Origin: JAGOUN01 sp040389005 | GTDB lineage: Bacteria > Pseudomonadota > Gammaproteobacteria > JAGOUN01 | Reading direction: 5' to 3' | Length of the DNA: 64,000 nt | Assembly (NCBI GenBank): GCA_040389005.1 | Contig: JAZKAS010000021.1 | Span: 1-64,000, forward strand | Part shown: piece after piece, positions 7,730-16,961 of the stretch | How positions within the stretch are numbered: the stretch's first letter is position 1 | Layout: every line of letters begins with the position of its first letter | The notes under the pieces: generated by a model | What the model saw: only the letters and a program-made list of their open reading frames with translations | Told to the model about the DNA's origin: nothing | The model's database searches: none | Made by a program: the position numbers and the translations under genes

Positions 7730-9555
7730 TATTCAACTGTCACCGACTTAGCTAAATTTCGCGGTTGATCCACATCCGTGCCACGCGCAACTGCAACGTG
7801 ATACGATAACAATTGCAACGGAATAGAATACATAATCGGCGTCAACACGCTTTCAATATAAGGTACATGTAACACAGTAACGCCTGGCTCTTCTTGAATG
7901 CCTGAATTTTTATCCGTAAATACAATGACAATGCCGCCACGACTACGCACTTCTTCAATATTCGATTTGAGTTTTTCTAGCCATTGATCATTGGGGGCGA
8001 CAACAATCACCGGCATATTTTTATCAATTAATGCAATCGGTCCATGTTTGAGTTCACCCGCCGCATAACCTTCTGCATGAATATAGGATATTTCTTTGAG
8101 TTTTAAAGCGCCCTCTAATGCAACGGGAAAACTCGTGCCGCGCCCTAAAAACAATGCGCTGGTTTTATCGTTAAAAAAATCAGCCAAATCTTTTATTTTT
8201 TTATCTAACATTAACGCTTCTTGAATTAAGTGCGGTAATTTTTCTAATTCTGTGACCACAGTATGTTCCACTAATGCGTGCGAATCATGTAATTTGGCTA
8301 ATGTTAGCGTAAATAATAATAAAGCCACTAACTGCGTAGTAAATGCTTTCGTCGATGCCACACCAATTTCACGTCCTGCACGTGTCATAAAGACAATATC
8401 GGATTCACGAACGAGTGAACTTTCTGGCGCATTACAAATAGCAAGTGACGCTAAATATCCCATGGTTTTTGATTGACGCAGCGCCGCCAATGTATCTGCC
8501 GTTTCACCCGATTGAGAAATACATACTAATAATGAATTTTCTGGAACCACATGTTTGCGATAACGAAACTCGCTGGCAATTTCAACGTTACAGGCAACAT
8601 GTGCAATTTCTTCTAACCAATAACGAGCGACTAAACCCGCGTGATAACTCGTACCACAGGCAATGATTTGCACGTGTTTTATAGTTTTAAAAATAACTTT
8701 TGCTTTTTCACCAAAAATTCCATCGAGTAATCGCTCATGTAAAATACGGCCTTCTAATGTCGCATTCACCGCCTCTGCTTGCTCAAAAATTTCTTTTTGC
8801 ATGAAATGTGCAAACTCGCCTTTGTTCGCTGCATCGTCTTTTATATCCAGCGTTTTAATATCACGCGTTACCGAAAAACCCTGTGCATCATAAATATCCA
8901 CATGATTGTTATAAACATCAACGATATCGCCTTCTTTTAAATAAATAAAATTGCGTGTCACAGGCAAAAGTGCCAATGGATCCGAGGCAACAAAATTTTC
9001 ATTCTCGCCCAATCCAATAACCAAAGGACTTCCGCTGCGTACCGCAACTAATCGATCTGGAAAATCAGCATGCAAAATTGCCAGACCATACGCGCCGTGC
9101 AAACGTGCCACCGCATTTTGCACGGCTACAAGAAGGTCAGATGTTTGTTTAAAATAAAAATGTACTAAATGTGCAATCACTTCAGTATCGGTTTGCGAGG
9201 TAAATTCATATCCGGCTTTTCTTAACTCTTCACGCAGCTCGGCATAATTTTCAATAATACCGTTATGCACTAATGCAATATTATGCGAAATATGCGGATG
9301 TGCATTTTGCTCACTCGGAACTCCATGTGTCGCCCAACGGGTATGTGCAATCCCTAAATGGCCATTCAGAGGTGATTGTTGTAAAGCATCCGCAAGCCCT
9401 TGAACTTTGCCCATCACGCGGCATCGCTGTAATTTTTCATCACTTAAAATCGCCACCCCCGCAGAATCATAGCCCCGATATTCTAATCGACGTAATCCTT
9501 CGACTAAAATTGGGGTGACATTACGACTTGACGTTGCTCCGACGATTCCGCACAT
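7729..9555 (-). CDS. glmS: Glucosamine-6-phosphate synthase (isomerising)
   Basis: Makes glucosamine-6-phosphate from fructose-6-phosphate and glutamine, the first step to UDP-GlcNAc. 608 residues. The N-terminal nucleophile Cys2 lies in MCGIVGAT, with RRLEYRGYDSAG and the glutamine site TRWATHG. Two SIS domains follow (ACGTSYHAGL, SQSGETADT; LGRGTSFPVALEGALKLKE). The C-terminal tail VARGTDVDQPRNLAKSVTVE is canonical. AAGGAAA precedes the start. The upstream region contains no glmS ribozyme. glmU is 1.5 kb away rather than adjacent. Confidence 0.97.
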   Translation of the reverse strand: MCGIVGATSSRNVTPILVEGLRRLEYRGYDSAGVAILSDEKLQRCRVMGKVQGLADALQQSPLNGHLGIAHTRWATHGVPSEQNAHPHISHNIALVHNGIIENYAELREELRKAGYEFTSQTDTEVIAHLVHFYFKQTSDLLVAVQNAVARLHGAYGLAILHADFPDRLVAVRSGSPLVIGLGENENFVASDPLALLPVTRNFIYLKEGDIVDVYNNHVDIYDAQGFSVTRDIKTLDIKDDAANKGEFAHFMQKEIFEQAEAVNATLEGRILHERLLDGIFGEKAKVIFKTIKHVQIIACGTSYHAGLVARYWLEEIAHVACNVEIASEFRYRKHVVPENSLLVCISQSGETADTLAALRQSKTMGYLASLAICNAPESSLVRESDIVFMTRAGREIGVASTKAFTTQLVALLLFTLTLAKLHDSHALVEHTVVTELEKLPHLIQEALMLDKKIKDLADFFNDKTSALFLGRGTSFPVALEGALKLKEISYIHAEGYAAGELKHGPIALIDKNMPVIVVAPNDQWLEKLKSNIEEVRSRGGIVIVFTDKNSGIQEEPGVTVLHVPYIESVLTPIMYSIPLQLLSYHVAVARGTDVDQPRNLAKSVTVE

Positions 9556-9723
9556 CTTATTTTCCTTTACTTCTATTTTTAACCCTTTGAAATTAAACTA
9601 ATTGTAGCCTATCCCATCATTTAGTTGCACTAATTGATGGCGAGCTAATCAATGGAAAAAAATTTCTTAAGTGTCTTTGAGAGAAGAAAATCACTAGAAA
9701 AATATAAAATCATTATATTTTTG

Positions 9724-9751
9724 TTGATTTACAATAAATAAGTAGTATAAT
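9724..9751 (+). promoter_or_regulatory. Probable promoter of the DUF2975/Xre pair
   Basis: TTGATT (9724-9729), a 16-nt spacer and a perfect TATAAT (9746-9751) lie 45 bp before the DUF2975 start, inside a very AT-rich divergent intergenic region shared with glmS. Confidence 0.5.
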
Positions 9752-9796
9752 TCAATTGTTTATTAATGAATCGTCTAAAACATAACGAGGTGATCT

Positions 9797-10393
9797 ATGA
9801 ACTGCACGACACAATATGACCAAAAACTTATTTCTCGCAGCAAAACAATGCTAATTTTCTTTCGAGCGCTATTTTTGTTATTTGCTGCCATAGCGATTAT
9901 TCCATGGTTATTTCCAACAAGTAATCTGGGTTACATTTTATTAACAATGACACCAAAAGCCTCTACTCTGAGTTTTTATAATAACAATCACCTTATGGAT
10001 TTTCTTTCTTCCCTAACAATGGCTACTAGAGCCATGGGTCTAGTGGGTTCGATTTTAAGCTTATTCCCCATGCTAGCAGGATCGCTCATCATGATACGTT
10101 TAACAAAAAATTATATTCATAAAGAAATTTTTAGCTTAGATAATGCAAGGGCTTATACTCAGCTTGGTGTAGTTTTTTTATTGAGCGCATTATTATTAGC
10201 ACCTATTACTGATGCGCTTATGTCATTAATCGCTACGCTGCATTACCCTGCTGGTCATAATCTACGTGTGATTAGTGTCAGTTTTGGATCACTGAATATG
10301 ACTGAAATATTCCTTTCTATCATATTCATCATTCTTGGTCATGTGATGAAATTAGGTCATAAGATATCTGAAGAACAAGAATTAACAGTTTAA
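9797..10393 (+). CDS. DUF2975 four-helix membrane protein
   Basis: 198 residues with four hydrophobic segments (roughly residues 17-35, 70-100, 125-150 and 170-190), the pattern of DUF2975 proteins. In this family the gene is typically followed by a small Xre-type regulator, exactly as here (gap 15 bp). GAGGTG precedes the ATG. Function is unknown; the pairing suggests a membrane protein that senses something and a cognate DNA-binding protein, but that is inference. Confidence 0.75.
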   Translation: MNCTTQYDQKLISRSKTMLIFFRALFLLFAAIAIIPWLFPTSNLGYILLTMTPKASTLSFYNNNHLMDFLSSLTMATRAMGLVGSILSLFPMLAGSLIMIRLTKNYIHKEIFSLDNARAYTQLGVVFLLSALLLAPITDALMSLIATLHYPAGHNLRVISVSFGSLNMTEIFLSIIFIILGHVMKLGHKISEEQELTV

Positions 10394-10408
10394 CGATAGG
10401 AAAAAACG

Positions 10409-10618
10409 ATGAGTATTATTATTGAACTAGATGTAATGCTGGCGAGGCGAAAAATGAAGTTGCAAGATTTAGCGGAGCACGTCGGCATTACTATTTCTAA
10501 TTTATCAATATTAAAAAATGGTAAAGCAAAAGCGGTGCGACTTGAAACGTTAGATGCAATTTGCAAAACGCTGGAATGTCAACCGGGGGATTTATTGCGA
10601 TTTGAAGAACAAAATTAA
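10409..10618 (+). CDS. Small Xre-type helix-turn-helix regulator
   Basis: 69 residues, almost entirely one HTH domain (LQDLAEHVGITISNLSILKN) with the closing segment LDAICKTLECQPGDLL that is typical of YozG-like single-domain regulators. It probably regulates its own operon with the DUF2975 gene. AGGAAAAAAC precedes the ATG. A strong terminator follows. Confidence 0.85.
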   Translation: MSIIIELDVMLARRKMKLQDLAEHVGITISNLSILKNGKAKAVRLETLDAICKTLECQPGDLLRFEEQN

Positions 10619-10625
10619 TTGCAAA

Positions 10626-10648
10626 AAGGGCGAGAATGACTCGCCCTT
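10626..10648 (+). terminator. Intrinsic terminator after the Xre gene
   Basis: AAGGGCGAG (10626-10634) pairs with CTCGCCCTT (10640-10648) around AATGA, then ATTTTAAATTTT. The 9-bp stem is GC-rich. Confidence 0.8.
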
Positions 10649-10725
10649 ATTTTAAATTTTAAAGATACAAAAAGAACCCCATCTTTTACTAAAATAACCA
10701 CAAAAAGATCCTATACTTTTATTGA

Positions 10726-11049
10726 CTTTCTCCCTATTTTGTTGAACCCGCATTATTTTATTGGACACGTGAAGAGAAAAATTCAAATGCAGAAATTGAT
10801 TTTGTCATACAACACGGCCCGGTCGTTATGCCAATTGAAGTTAAATCAGGCAGCGAAGGCGGTTTGAAATCTTTGCATTACTTTATGAAGTTGAAACACT
10901 TACAACAAGCTGTGCGAATTTATTCTGGATTACCTCAAAAAACGCAAGTTTGTGTTAAAGATTACGAAGGCCAACAAATTGAATATCAACTACTGTCATT
11001 GCCTTATTATTTACTCGGGCAGCTATTTCGATTACTAAAAACAGATTAA
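10726..11049 (+). pseudogene. Remnant of an AAA+/DUF4143 protein (C-terminal end only)
   Basis: The frame reads from 10726 (a stop lies at 10723) with no initiation signal: LSPYFVEPALFYWTREEKNS, then AEIDFVIQHGPVVMPIEVKS and KSLHYFMKL. This is the C-terminal nuclease-like part of DUF4143 AAA proteins (Y-W, EIDFV, PIEVKSG, KSL signature). The usual ~300-residue ATPase portion is absent and the region before it (10650-10725) has no recognisable coding. It is therefore a decayed gene. An ATG at 10828 could still start a 73-residue fragment, but nothing suggests that it is used. Confidence 0.75.
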
Positions 11050-11068
11050 GTTACCCTACGAGTTATTT

Positions 11069-12427
11069 TTATTCTTTCGCTGCTTTCCAACCTTTAATCG
11101 TCTGTTGTTTTGATCGTGCCAACGTTAATTCATGGGAAGGAGCATTTTGTGTGATCGTCGAACCCGCGCCAATAAATGCACCTTCGCCCACTTCAACCGG
11201 CGCAACAAGTTCAGTGCCCGAACCAATAAATGCACCATCACCAATAAGGGTTTGATGTTTATTAACCCCATCATAATTACAGGTAATAGTTCCGGCGCCA
11301 ATATTAACATTTTTTCCAACCGTGGCATCGCCAATATAAGAAAGATGATTGATTTTTGAGTTTTCACCAATGTCACTTTTCTTAATTTCAACAAAATTAC
11401 CGACGCGGGATTGTGCTTGCATATGCGTTCCTGGGCGTAAACGTGCAAACGGTCCAACATGACAACCGGCTTCAACACGTGAATCTTCCAATATTGAATT
11501 GGCTTTAATTAGCACGTTCTCGCCAATCCAACTATTTTTAATAATACAATTCGGTTCGATAATACTCCCTCGACCTAATGTAATTTGCCCTTCAAAAATA
11601 ACATTGATATCAATCGTCACATCTTCTTGCGTCAAAACATCGCCGCGAATATCAACTCGCGTTGGGTCTAACATTGTCACACCTTGACGCATTAAATTTT
11701 CGGTTTGAATTTCTTGATAATAACGTTCTAATGTTGCCAGTTGCACACGATCATTCACGCCCATCACTTCGTAATCACTTTCTGGAAATACAGTGGCAAC
11801 CGCAACACCTTCTTGTACCGCCATAGAAAGCACGTCCGTTAAATAATATTCTTTTTGCGCATTAGCCACAGAAAGTTTCGGCAACCACGACTTAAGATGT
11901 CGCGCTGGGAAACTATAAATACCGCTATTAATTTCTGTGATATTACGCTGAGCTTCTGTCGCATCTTTGTATTCAACAATTTCTATAAAATTACCGCTTT
12001 GATCACGCACAATGCGACCTAACTCTGCCGGGTCTTCAAGATCCGCCGTAATCATACCGATACTTTTTTCAGACGCAGTCTTTATTAATTTTTCTAAAGT
12101 TGCTTGCGAAATCAAAGGCACATCGCCGTATAAAACCAAAACACGATGATCATCCGCAATTTTCGGTGTGGCTTGCATCACCGCATGCCCCGTGCCTAAT
12201 TGTTCTTTTTGCTCGACCCACGTGACATCAAGATGCGCCAGATTTTTTCGTAACAAATCACCTTGATAACCATATATCACAAAAATTTCTTCAGGGTTTA
12301 ATTGTTGCGCGGTATTCACCACGCGCTCTAACATACTTTTACCCGCGATTGCGTGAAGCACCTTAGGTTGTTTTGACCGCATGCGGGTGCCTTGACCGGC
12401 GGCGAGGATGATGACGCTTAGTTTCAT
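11069..12427 (-). CDS. glmU: Bifunctional GlcNAc-1-P uridyltransferase / GlcN-1-P acetyltransferase
   Basis: Makes UDP-GlcNAc for peptidoglycan and lipid A. 452 residues. N-terminal pyrophosphorylase domain: LAAGQGTRMRSKQPKVLH, QLGTGHAVMQA, LYGDVPL, EINSGIY. C-terminal left-handed beta-helix of hexapeptide repeats with the acetyltransferase segment GNFVEIKKSDIGENSKINHL and GAGTITCNYDG. All expected parts are present. It stands alone on the minus strand. Confidence 0.97.
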   Translation of the reverse strand: MKLSVIILAAGQGTRMRSKQPKVLHAIAGKSMLERVVNTAQQLNPEEIFVIYGYQGDLLRKNLAHLDVTWVEQKEQLGTGHAVMQATPKIADDHRVLVLYGDVPLISQATLEKLIKTASEKSIGMITADLEDPAELGRIVRDQSGNFIEIVEYKDATEAQRNITEINSGIYSFPARHLKSWLPKLSVANAQKEYYLTDVLSMAVQEGVAVATVFPESDYEVMGVNDRVQLATLERYYQEIQTENLMRQGVTMLDPTRVDIRGDVLTQEDVTIDINVIFEGQITLGRGSIIEPNCIIKNSWIGENVLIKANSILEDSRVEAGCHVGPFARLRPGTHMQAQSRVGNFVEIKKSDIGENSKINHLSYIGDATVGKNVNIGAGTITCNYDGVNKHQTLIGDGAFIGSGTELVAPVEVGEGAFIGAGSTITQNAPSHELTLARSKQQTIKGWKAAKE

Positions 12428-12793
12428 TGACTTAATTCCAAAACCAACTGTAATTCAATATCTTATAGCAATTTCTTTTGAAATGGGATTGTTAATTTAA
12501 ATACAACCGCTACACTGGAAACGGAGCGATAAAAACGCATTACAAACATTGTGTCTACACGTAAATACAATTCACATAAAATCGTTAATTTAGGTAAAAA
12601 ATGAACAAAATTTAACCTGCTATAATTATAGCAGCTCTGGCGATTTTTATGATTATGTCGTAAAAAAATACTGTTTATGCTAAAATATAGCCCAACTTTT
12701 TCTTGAAAAAATAACTGACAAAAGAGCTGAATACATAAGCGCAATTGCTATTGTTGTGACAGAGAGCTATTAAAATTTTAGAGGTATAAAAAA
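12428..12793. other. Divergent intergenic region glmU / J-domain gene
   Basis: 366 bp without a credible gene; a 93-codon minus frame here is low-complexity and lacks a start signal. It contains an 18-bp perfect palindrome (listed separately) and the AGAGGT ribosome binding site of the J-domain gene near its right end. Confidence 0.6.
12617..12634. promoter_or_regulatory. Perfect 18-bp palindrome containing TATAAT, possible operator
   Basis: CTGCTATAATTATAGCAG equals its own reverse complement. It embeds a consensus -10 hexamer (TATAAT) on both strands and lies 160 bp before the large J-domain gene. This looks like an operator overlapping a promoter, but no regulator is known. Confidence 0.4.
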
Positions 12794-15700
12794 ATGTCTT
12801 ACTATAGATTTTTAGGACTTAACGCCGATGGTTACAAAATAGACGCAAATGAAAAAAAGACGCCCTATACCCTCCAGGAAATAACCCGCGCTTATAAAAA
12901 ATTTGCACTCCGCTATCATCCCGATAGAAATGTCAATGCATCTGACGAACAGAAAGAATGCAAACAAAAGTTATTTGAAAATCTACAAAAGATCTATGCT
13001 GTACTGAGCGATAGTGTACAGCGCGCTCAATATGATACAACGATCCTACCCAATGAACTTGCAAAAACCGATAATTTTCCCAGTGTTAATCACAAGACTT
13101 CTAAGATAGACGAAAATCTTTTTGTGACTCTAAAAAAAGATAATGAGGAAGAGACAACGCTTGAATTTAACTTAACCTCACTGATACTGCATGGTCACTA
13201 TAGCCAGAACGGACTTTTAGCTTTGGCAGAGCGTAATATCAATGTCTCAACGTGGATGCTCGGTTACATTCTCAATTTTAAACAAATGACCATTTCTGGA
13301 CATTTTGAGTTGTTATTTATTGTTGAAGAACAAAATCAAAACTCTTCTTTTGAAATTAATTCATCTGCATTAACTCAGAAAAATATACTTACGCAAGCAT
13401 TACACAGAAATAGTGATTTATATCCAGTTTATATTCAAGAGTTTTGCAAAGCATGCTGGAAAAGCAAAATACGGGCAAATTTATTTTTAGAAAAACATCC
13501 TGAAATATTAAAAAACTTAGAATTTAGTGTTTTAAAAAAACTGCTTCAAGATTTGCCCGTTGTCATGAAATTCATGCAACAGTTATATTTTAGAAAAGAA
13601 AATTTATCACTGGAAGATGCTGAAGAAGCACCGAGAGAATCTTTCGACGATCTATCATCAATAACTAACGATGACGAAGCGAATAAAAAACTGCAACATC
13701 ACAAAGAACAGTTTCGAATTCTATTGGAAAAATACTGGCAAGAATATCAACAAAGCTTCACAATAGCACGCGAAAAACATGCACAACGCTTTGTTGAAGA
13801 ACAGCTTAAGATATTTTCTGCCCAAGGCCAAGCTGAAATAAACACAGCTGCAATTACTGAATCGCTACAAAAAAGTAGTCAGGAATTTCCTGGGATATGG
13901 CAAGAATTTCCCCGCATCGCTATTAATAATGAAATAATTGAAGTTTTGGATTTAGAAATATTGATCATCGGTTTCGAATTCTTAATCATAAAAATTAATC
14001 GCAATGCGCTTCTCGCATTTTTTGAAAGTTTCATGGAGCAACGCCCTCAATCTCATTTAAACATTGAATTAAATATCTTTAACAATATTATTGATGCAAA
14101 AAAAGATGCTATAAATGAAATAATAAATATAATCCTAATTTGTCTAACAGATAACAAGAGCAACTCGCCAGAAACATACTTGAATTTAAATAGTTACCAA
14201 CTGTTTTTTTCGGATTATGTTCACGCAGCGCCTTTTAATAGCGTTATTGAAAAATTCAATTATTTACCCGCCATAAAAGATGAACGATTAATAAATATTT
14301 ATACTGACATTTTTTTATCTACGCAAGCGTCATTATCTTTTTTTGAGCACTTCGAACTAATGCAAGTTGATTCAAGCCCGTTTTTTAAAGAAAATAAACG
14401 GTTGCTCTTATATTTTCTAGGAAACTTACAAGATGACGATTTAGCTTTAATTATCAACGAACACAAGCAAAAATTAAAGCTAGCTTTATGGTTAATGCAT
14501 TGCAAATTCAGTGTATCTGAGATTCATGCAGCACTTCCTGAAAGAATTGCTAAAAATAATGCTTTTTCTGCTCTTTTGGCGATTTTTTTTCAATTTTTTG
14601 ATGCTCTAGAAAAGTTATACGCTTATATTGAAAAAGACCCAGATTATCATTCTTCAAAAAATCCTATCACTCATGATATTTTTCTTCCCTTATTCTATCG
14701 AGTATACGCCACTTGCCCCCCTGATATTGTGTATATAAAAACAAATGATGTATCGGTACAGCTGGCTATTTTGAATGAAAACTATTATCTTAACAAAGTT
14801 AATCGCGAACCGGCTATATTAAATGCTTGGATGAAAAATATTTGTTGCAATGGTTCCGAAGAACAAATTGAAGAATTTTTAAAAAAAGCAGGATGCGCTT
14901 CCATTGTTTTCGATTATCTAGCCGGCACCCCTACATTGTCAGAAGAACTTCCCTGCCAAATTACTTTCTTTGCTCGCTTAGAGAACAATCAGCGTTGGAA
15001 TCAAGTTTATATGACTGGCGCTTTATTGAAAAAATGGCGAGTTTTTATTCAAGAAAACCTTACGGTTATAAATATCACATATGGTTTAATGAACGGATAC
15101 TCAAGACTTGTTGAGTCAGAAATTTATAACCAAAAAATAGTTGCTTATGCGAGTTTATTGAATCAATTAAATACAATAGCTCAACAATCAAAACAGGCAT
15201 ACACGTATGAAACATTAAATAAATTATTTGAATCATTGTGTCAATCTGGTTTAGATTTAGAAACTTTTAATCAGATAAAAGAAGTTTTACAAAAACATCA
15301 TAATATTTTATTTTTTGCACTTTTTCAGCTTATTGCAAAGCACAAAGAAAAATTTGGAATAATGAATTCGTTGAATATACCTATTGATTTTTCATTCAAT
15401 CAAATACCTGAGTTTGCTATGCTATCTTCTTTTATTGCGGAATGTTATATTGCTCAAGACCCTGAGCACATTCCAATCGATTTTTTGAAAACTCTATTAA
15501 GAACATATGGAAAAGAATTCACCGTAGTAGTGGAACGATATTCTCTCAAATCTAGACTTGAGTGTGACACAGAAATTAATCAAACATTTAAACAAGCAGA
15601 AAAAAAAGAAATTTCTTGGACACAAAAAGTTGAAGATATTTCGGAAACAATCCAGTTACTTTCTAATAAGCTATTTGAATTCATTGAAAAATTATCGTTA

Positions 15701-16915
15701 CGTAATGACGAATCATCAATTAGCACAAGTTATGAAAAAATAAAGGCTTTTTATTTCCAATTGTTAGCGCTAATTGAGCGCAATAAAGACATCGTAATTG
15801 CTGACAATGCTCCAGAGTTAAGCATTATTTCAAGATCTCATAATTCTCCTTTTAATGAAGATGTTAGTTATCTTATTTTAACGCAATGGCTATTTGAATT
15901 TTTATTTGATGAAAATAAGTATCTTGATGAAAAAAAAGAAAATTATCTAAATATAGCCAAATCATATATAGAAAATAACGACCCTAAGGCAAAAACACTT
16001 TTTCTTTATTTATCTAAAATAAAACGTATGCTTTTTACATCGAAAGACATGGAAATTATTGAAAAAAAATTCGGTGAACCTATTGCAAAAAAAATAAAAT
16101 CATTACATTTTTATAAAGAATGGGGCGAGATTTCCAGCTTATCTTTAACGGAACAAAGAAATAGTAGGATCAATAACTTTATAGAAGACAATATAGCTTT
16201 TATTCGTGAAAATGTTGATGCGACAGATCTCATATCATGCTTTATGAATGAAACCGTAAAACATGAAGCGGTTGTAGTTTCTGAATTTGTTGCTGAGGAG
16301 CTATCAAAATATTTAAATAAAATGCATCTAACTCCGCGAACTAATCCTGAAAAAAGCTATCGACAACTCACCCGGCTACTAGTTGAAAGGTATGAAACTA
16401 GCACTGGAACAAATGCGCAATTAATCAATGCGTCGCCCAATACAATTGCTGCAGTCATTTTTGACTTACAAAAACAATGCCGAAAAATTCGCGGATTTTT
16501 TGGAGAAAATAAATTAATTGCTCTTCACGATTTAATTTATCGCCTTAAATTGTATGCTTATACTCATAAAAATATGCATGCTGATCTCAGTCCAAGTGAA
16601 AAAGAAGCAATATTTGGCAATACTGGAATCATAAGAAATTGGGCATTTTCCAAAGCAATGCATACAGATAAAAGTAACTCACTTATACAGTGGCTTGAAA
16701 AACAATTTGGCATAAATATTGAAGAATCTAACAATCATAAAACTGTCATTAGTCAATGTCGTTTTATTTCACCCTCAACCACTTTGACTCTATACAACGG
16801 GTTCTTTAAAAATGACAGTTTGGCGGCCTCAAAAGATAATGAGACCGCTAAATTAACGCTAAGCCTAGAGATGGTGAGCATAAAATCTCCTGCTTTGCCT
16901 GCAGGGAGAAATTAA
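12794..16915 (+). CDS. Very large J-domain protein, candidate secreted effector
   Basis: 1373 residues. Residues 1-80 form a J domain (YYRFLGLN, the HPD tripeptide at 42-44 in RYHPDRN, and AQYD at the end), which would stimulate an Hsp70. The remaining ~1290 residues match no family I recognise. They are rich in Leu, Ile, Glu, Lys and Asn, predicted largely helical, with no transmembrane segment or signal peptide. Unlike DnaJ or DjlA there is no zinc finger, Gly/Phe region or C-terminal substrate domain. AGAGGT precedes the ATG. The size, lack of operon partners and eukaryotic-type module at the N-terminus fit type IV-secreted effectors of Legionellales; that is inference. A bacterial cytosolic co-chaperone is the alternative. 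Confidence 0.8.
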   Translation: MSYYRFLGLNADGYKIDANEKKTPYTLQEITRAYKKFALRYHPDRNVNASDEQKECKQKLFENLQKIYAVLSDSVQRAQYDTTILPNELAKTDNFPSVNHKTSKIDENLFVTLKKDNEEETTLEFNLTSLILHGHYSQNGLLALAERNINVSTWMLGYILNFKQMTISGHFELLFIVEEQNQNSSFEINSSALTQKNILTQALHRNSDLYPVYIQEFCKACWKSKIRANLFLEKHPEILKNLEFSVLKKLLQDLPVVMKFMQQLYFRKENLSLEDAEEAPRESFDDLSSITNDDEANKKLQHHKEQFRILLEKYWQEYQQSFTIAREKHAQRFVEEQLKIFSAQGQAEINTAAITESLQKSSQEFPGIWQEFPRIAINNEIIEVLDLEILIIGFEFLIIKINRNALLAFFESFMEQRPQSHLNIELNIFNNIIDAKKDAINEIINIILICLTDNKSNSPETYLNLNSYQLFFSDYVHAAPFNSVIEKFNYLPAIKDERLINIYTDIFLSTQASLSFFEHFELMQVDSSPFFKENKRLLLYFLGNLQDDDLALIINEHKQKLKLALWLMHCKFSVSEIHAALPERIAKNNAFSALLAIFFQFFDALEKLYAYIEKDPDYHSSKNPITHDIFLPLFYRVYATCPPDIVYIKTNDVSVQLAILNENYYLNKVNREPAILNAWMKNICCNGSEEQIEEFLKKAGCASIVFDYLAGTPTLSEELPCQITFFARLENNQRWNQVYMTGALLKKWRVFIQENLTVINITYGLMNGYSRLVESEIYNQKIVAYASLLNQLNTIAQQSKQAYTYETLNKLFESLCQSGLDLETFNQIKEVLQKHHNILFFALFQLIAKHKEKFGIMNSLNIPIDFSFNQIPEFAMLSSFIAECYIAQDPEHIPIDFLKTLLRTYGKEFTVVVERYSLKSRLECDTEINQTFKQAEKKEISWTQKVEDISETIQLLSNKLFEFIEKLSLRNDESSISTSYEKIKAFYFQLLALIERNKDIVIADNAPELSIISRSHNSPFNEDVSYLILTQWLFEFLFDENKYLDEKKENYLNIAKSYIENNDPKAKTLFLYLSKIKRMLFTSKDMEIIEKKFGEPIAKKIKSLHFYKEWGEISSLSLTEQRNSRINNFIEDNIAFIRENVDATDLISCFMNETVKHEAVVVSEFVAEELSKYLNKMHLTPRTNPEKSYRQLTRLLVERYETSTGTNAQLINASPNTIAAVIFDLQKQCRKIRGFFGENKLIALHDLIYRLKLYAYTHKNMHADLSPSEKEAIFGNTGIIRNWAFSKAMHTDKSNSLIQWLEKQFGINIEESNNHKTVISQCRFISPSTTLTLYNGFFKNDSLAASKDNETAKLTLSLEMVSIKSPALPAGRN

Positions 16916-16930
16916 ATAATCTTTGGGTTT

Positions 16931-16961
16931 TGAGAAAACATAATTTTTTTATGTTTTCTCA
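16931..16961. terminator. Bidirectional hairpin between convergent genes
   Basis: TGAGAAAACATAA (16931-16943) pairs with TTATGTTTTCTCA (16949-16961) around five Ts. The right arm encodes the last codons of the HD-domain gene, so that gene's terminator overlaps its coding end. It separates the J-domain gene (+) from the HD gene (-). Confidence 0.65.

Noticed and set aside
9556..9796. glmS ribozyme upstream of glmS
   Set aside because: None of the glmS ribozyme core is visible and it is essentially a Gram-positive feature; the region is plain AT-rich promoter DNA.
10743..10760. Additional CACGTG hexamers (also near 11475, 31051 and 32976) as parS sites
   Set aside because: Only the central six bases match; the flanks do not extend the palindrome.
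12463..12744. 93-codon minus-strand frame upstream of the J-domain gene
   Set aside because: Low-complexity composition, no start signal, spans the palindrome and promoter region.
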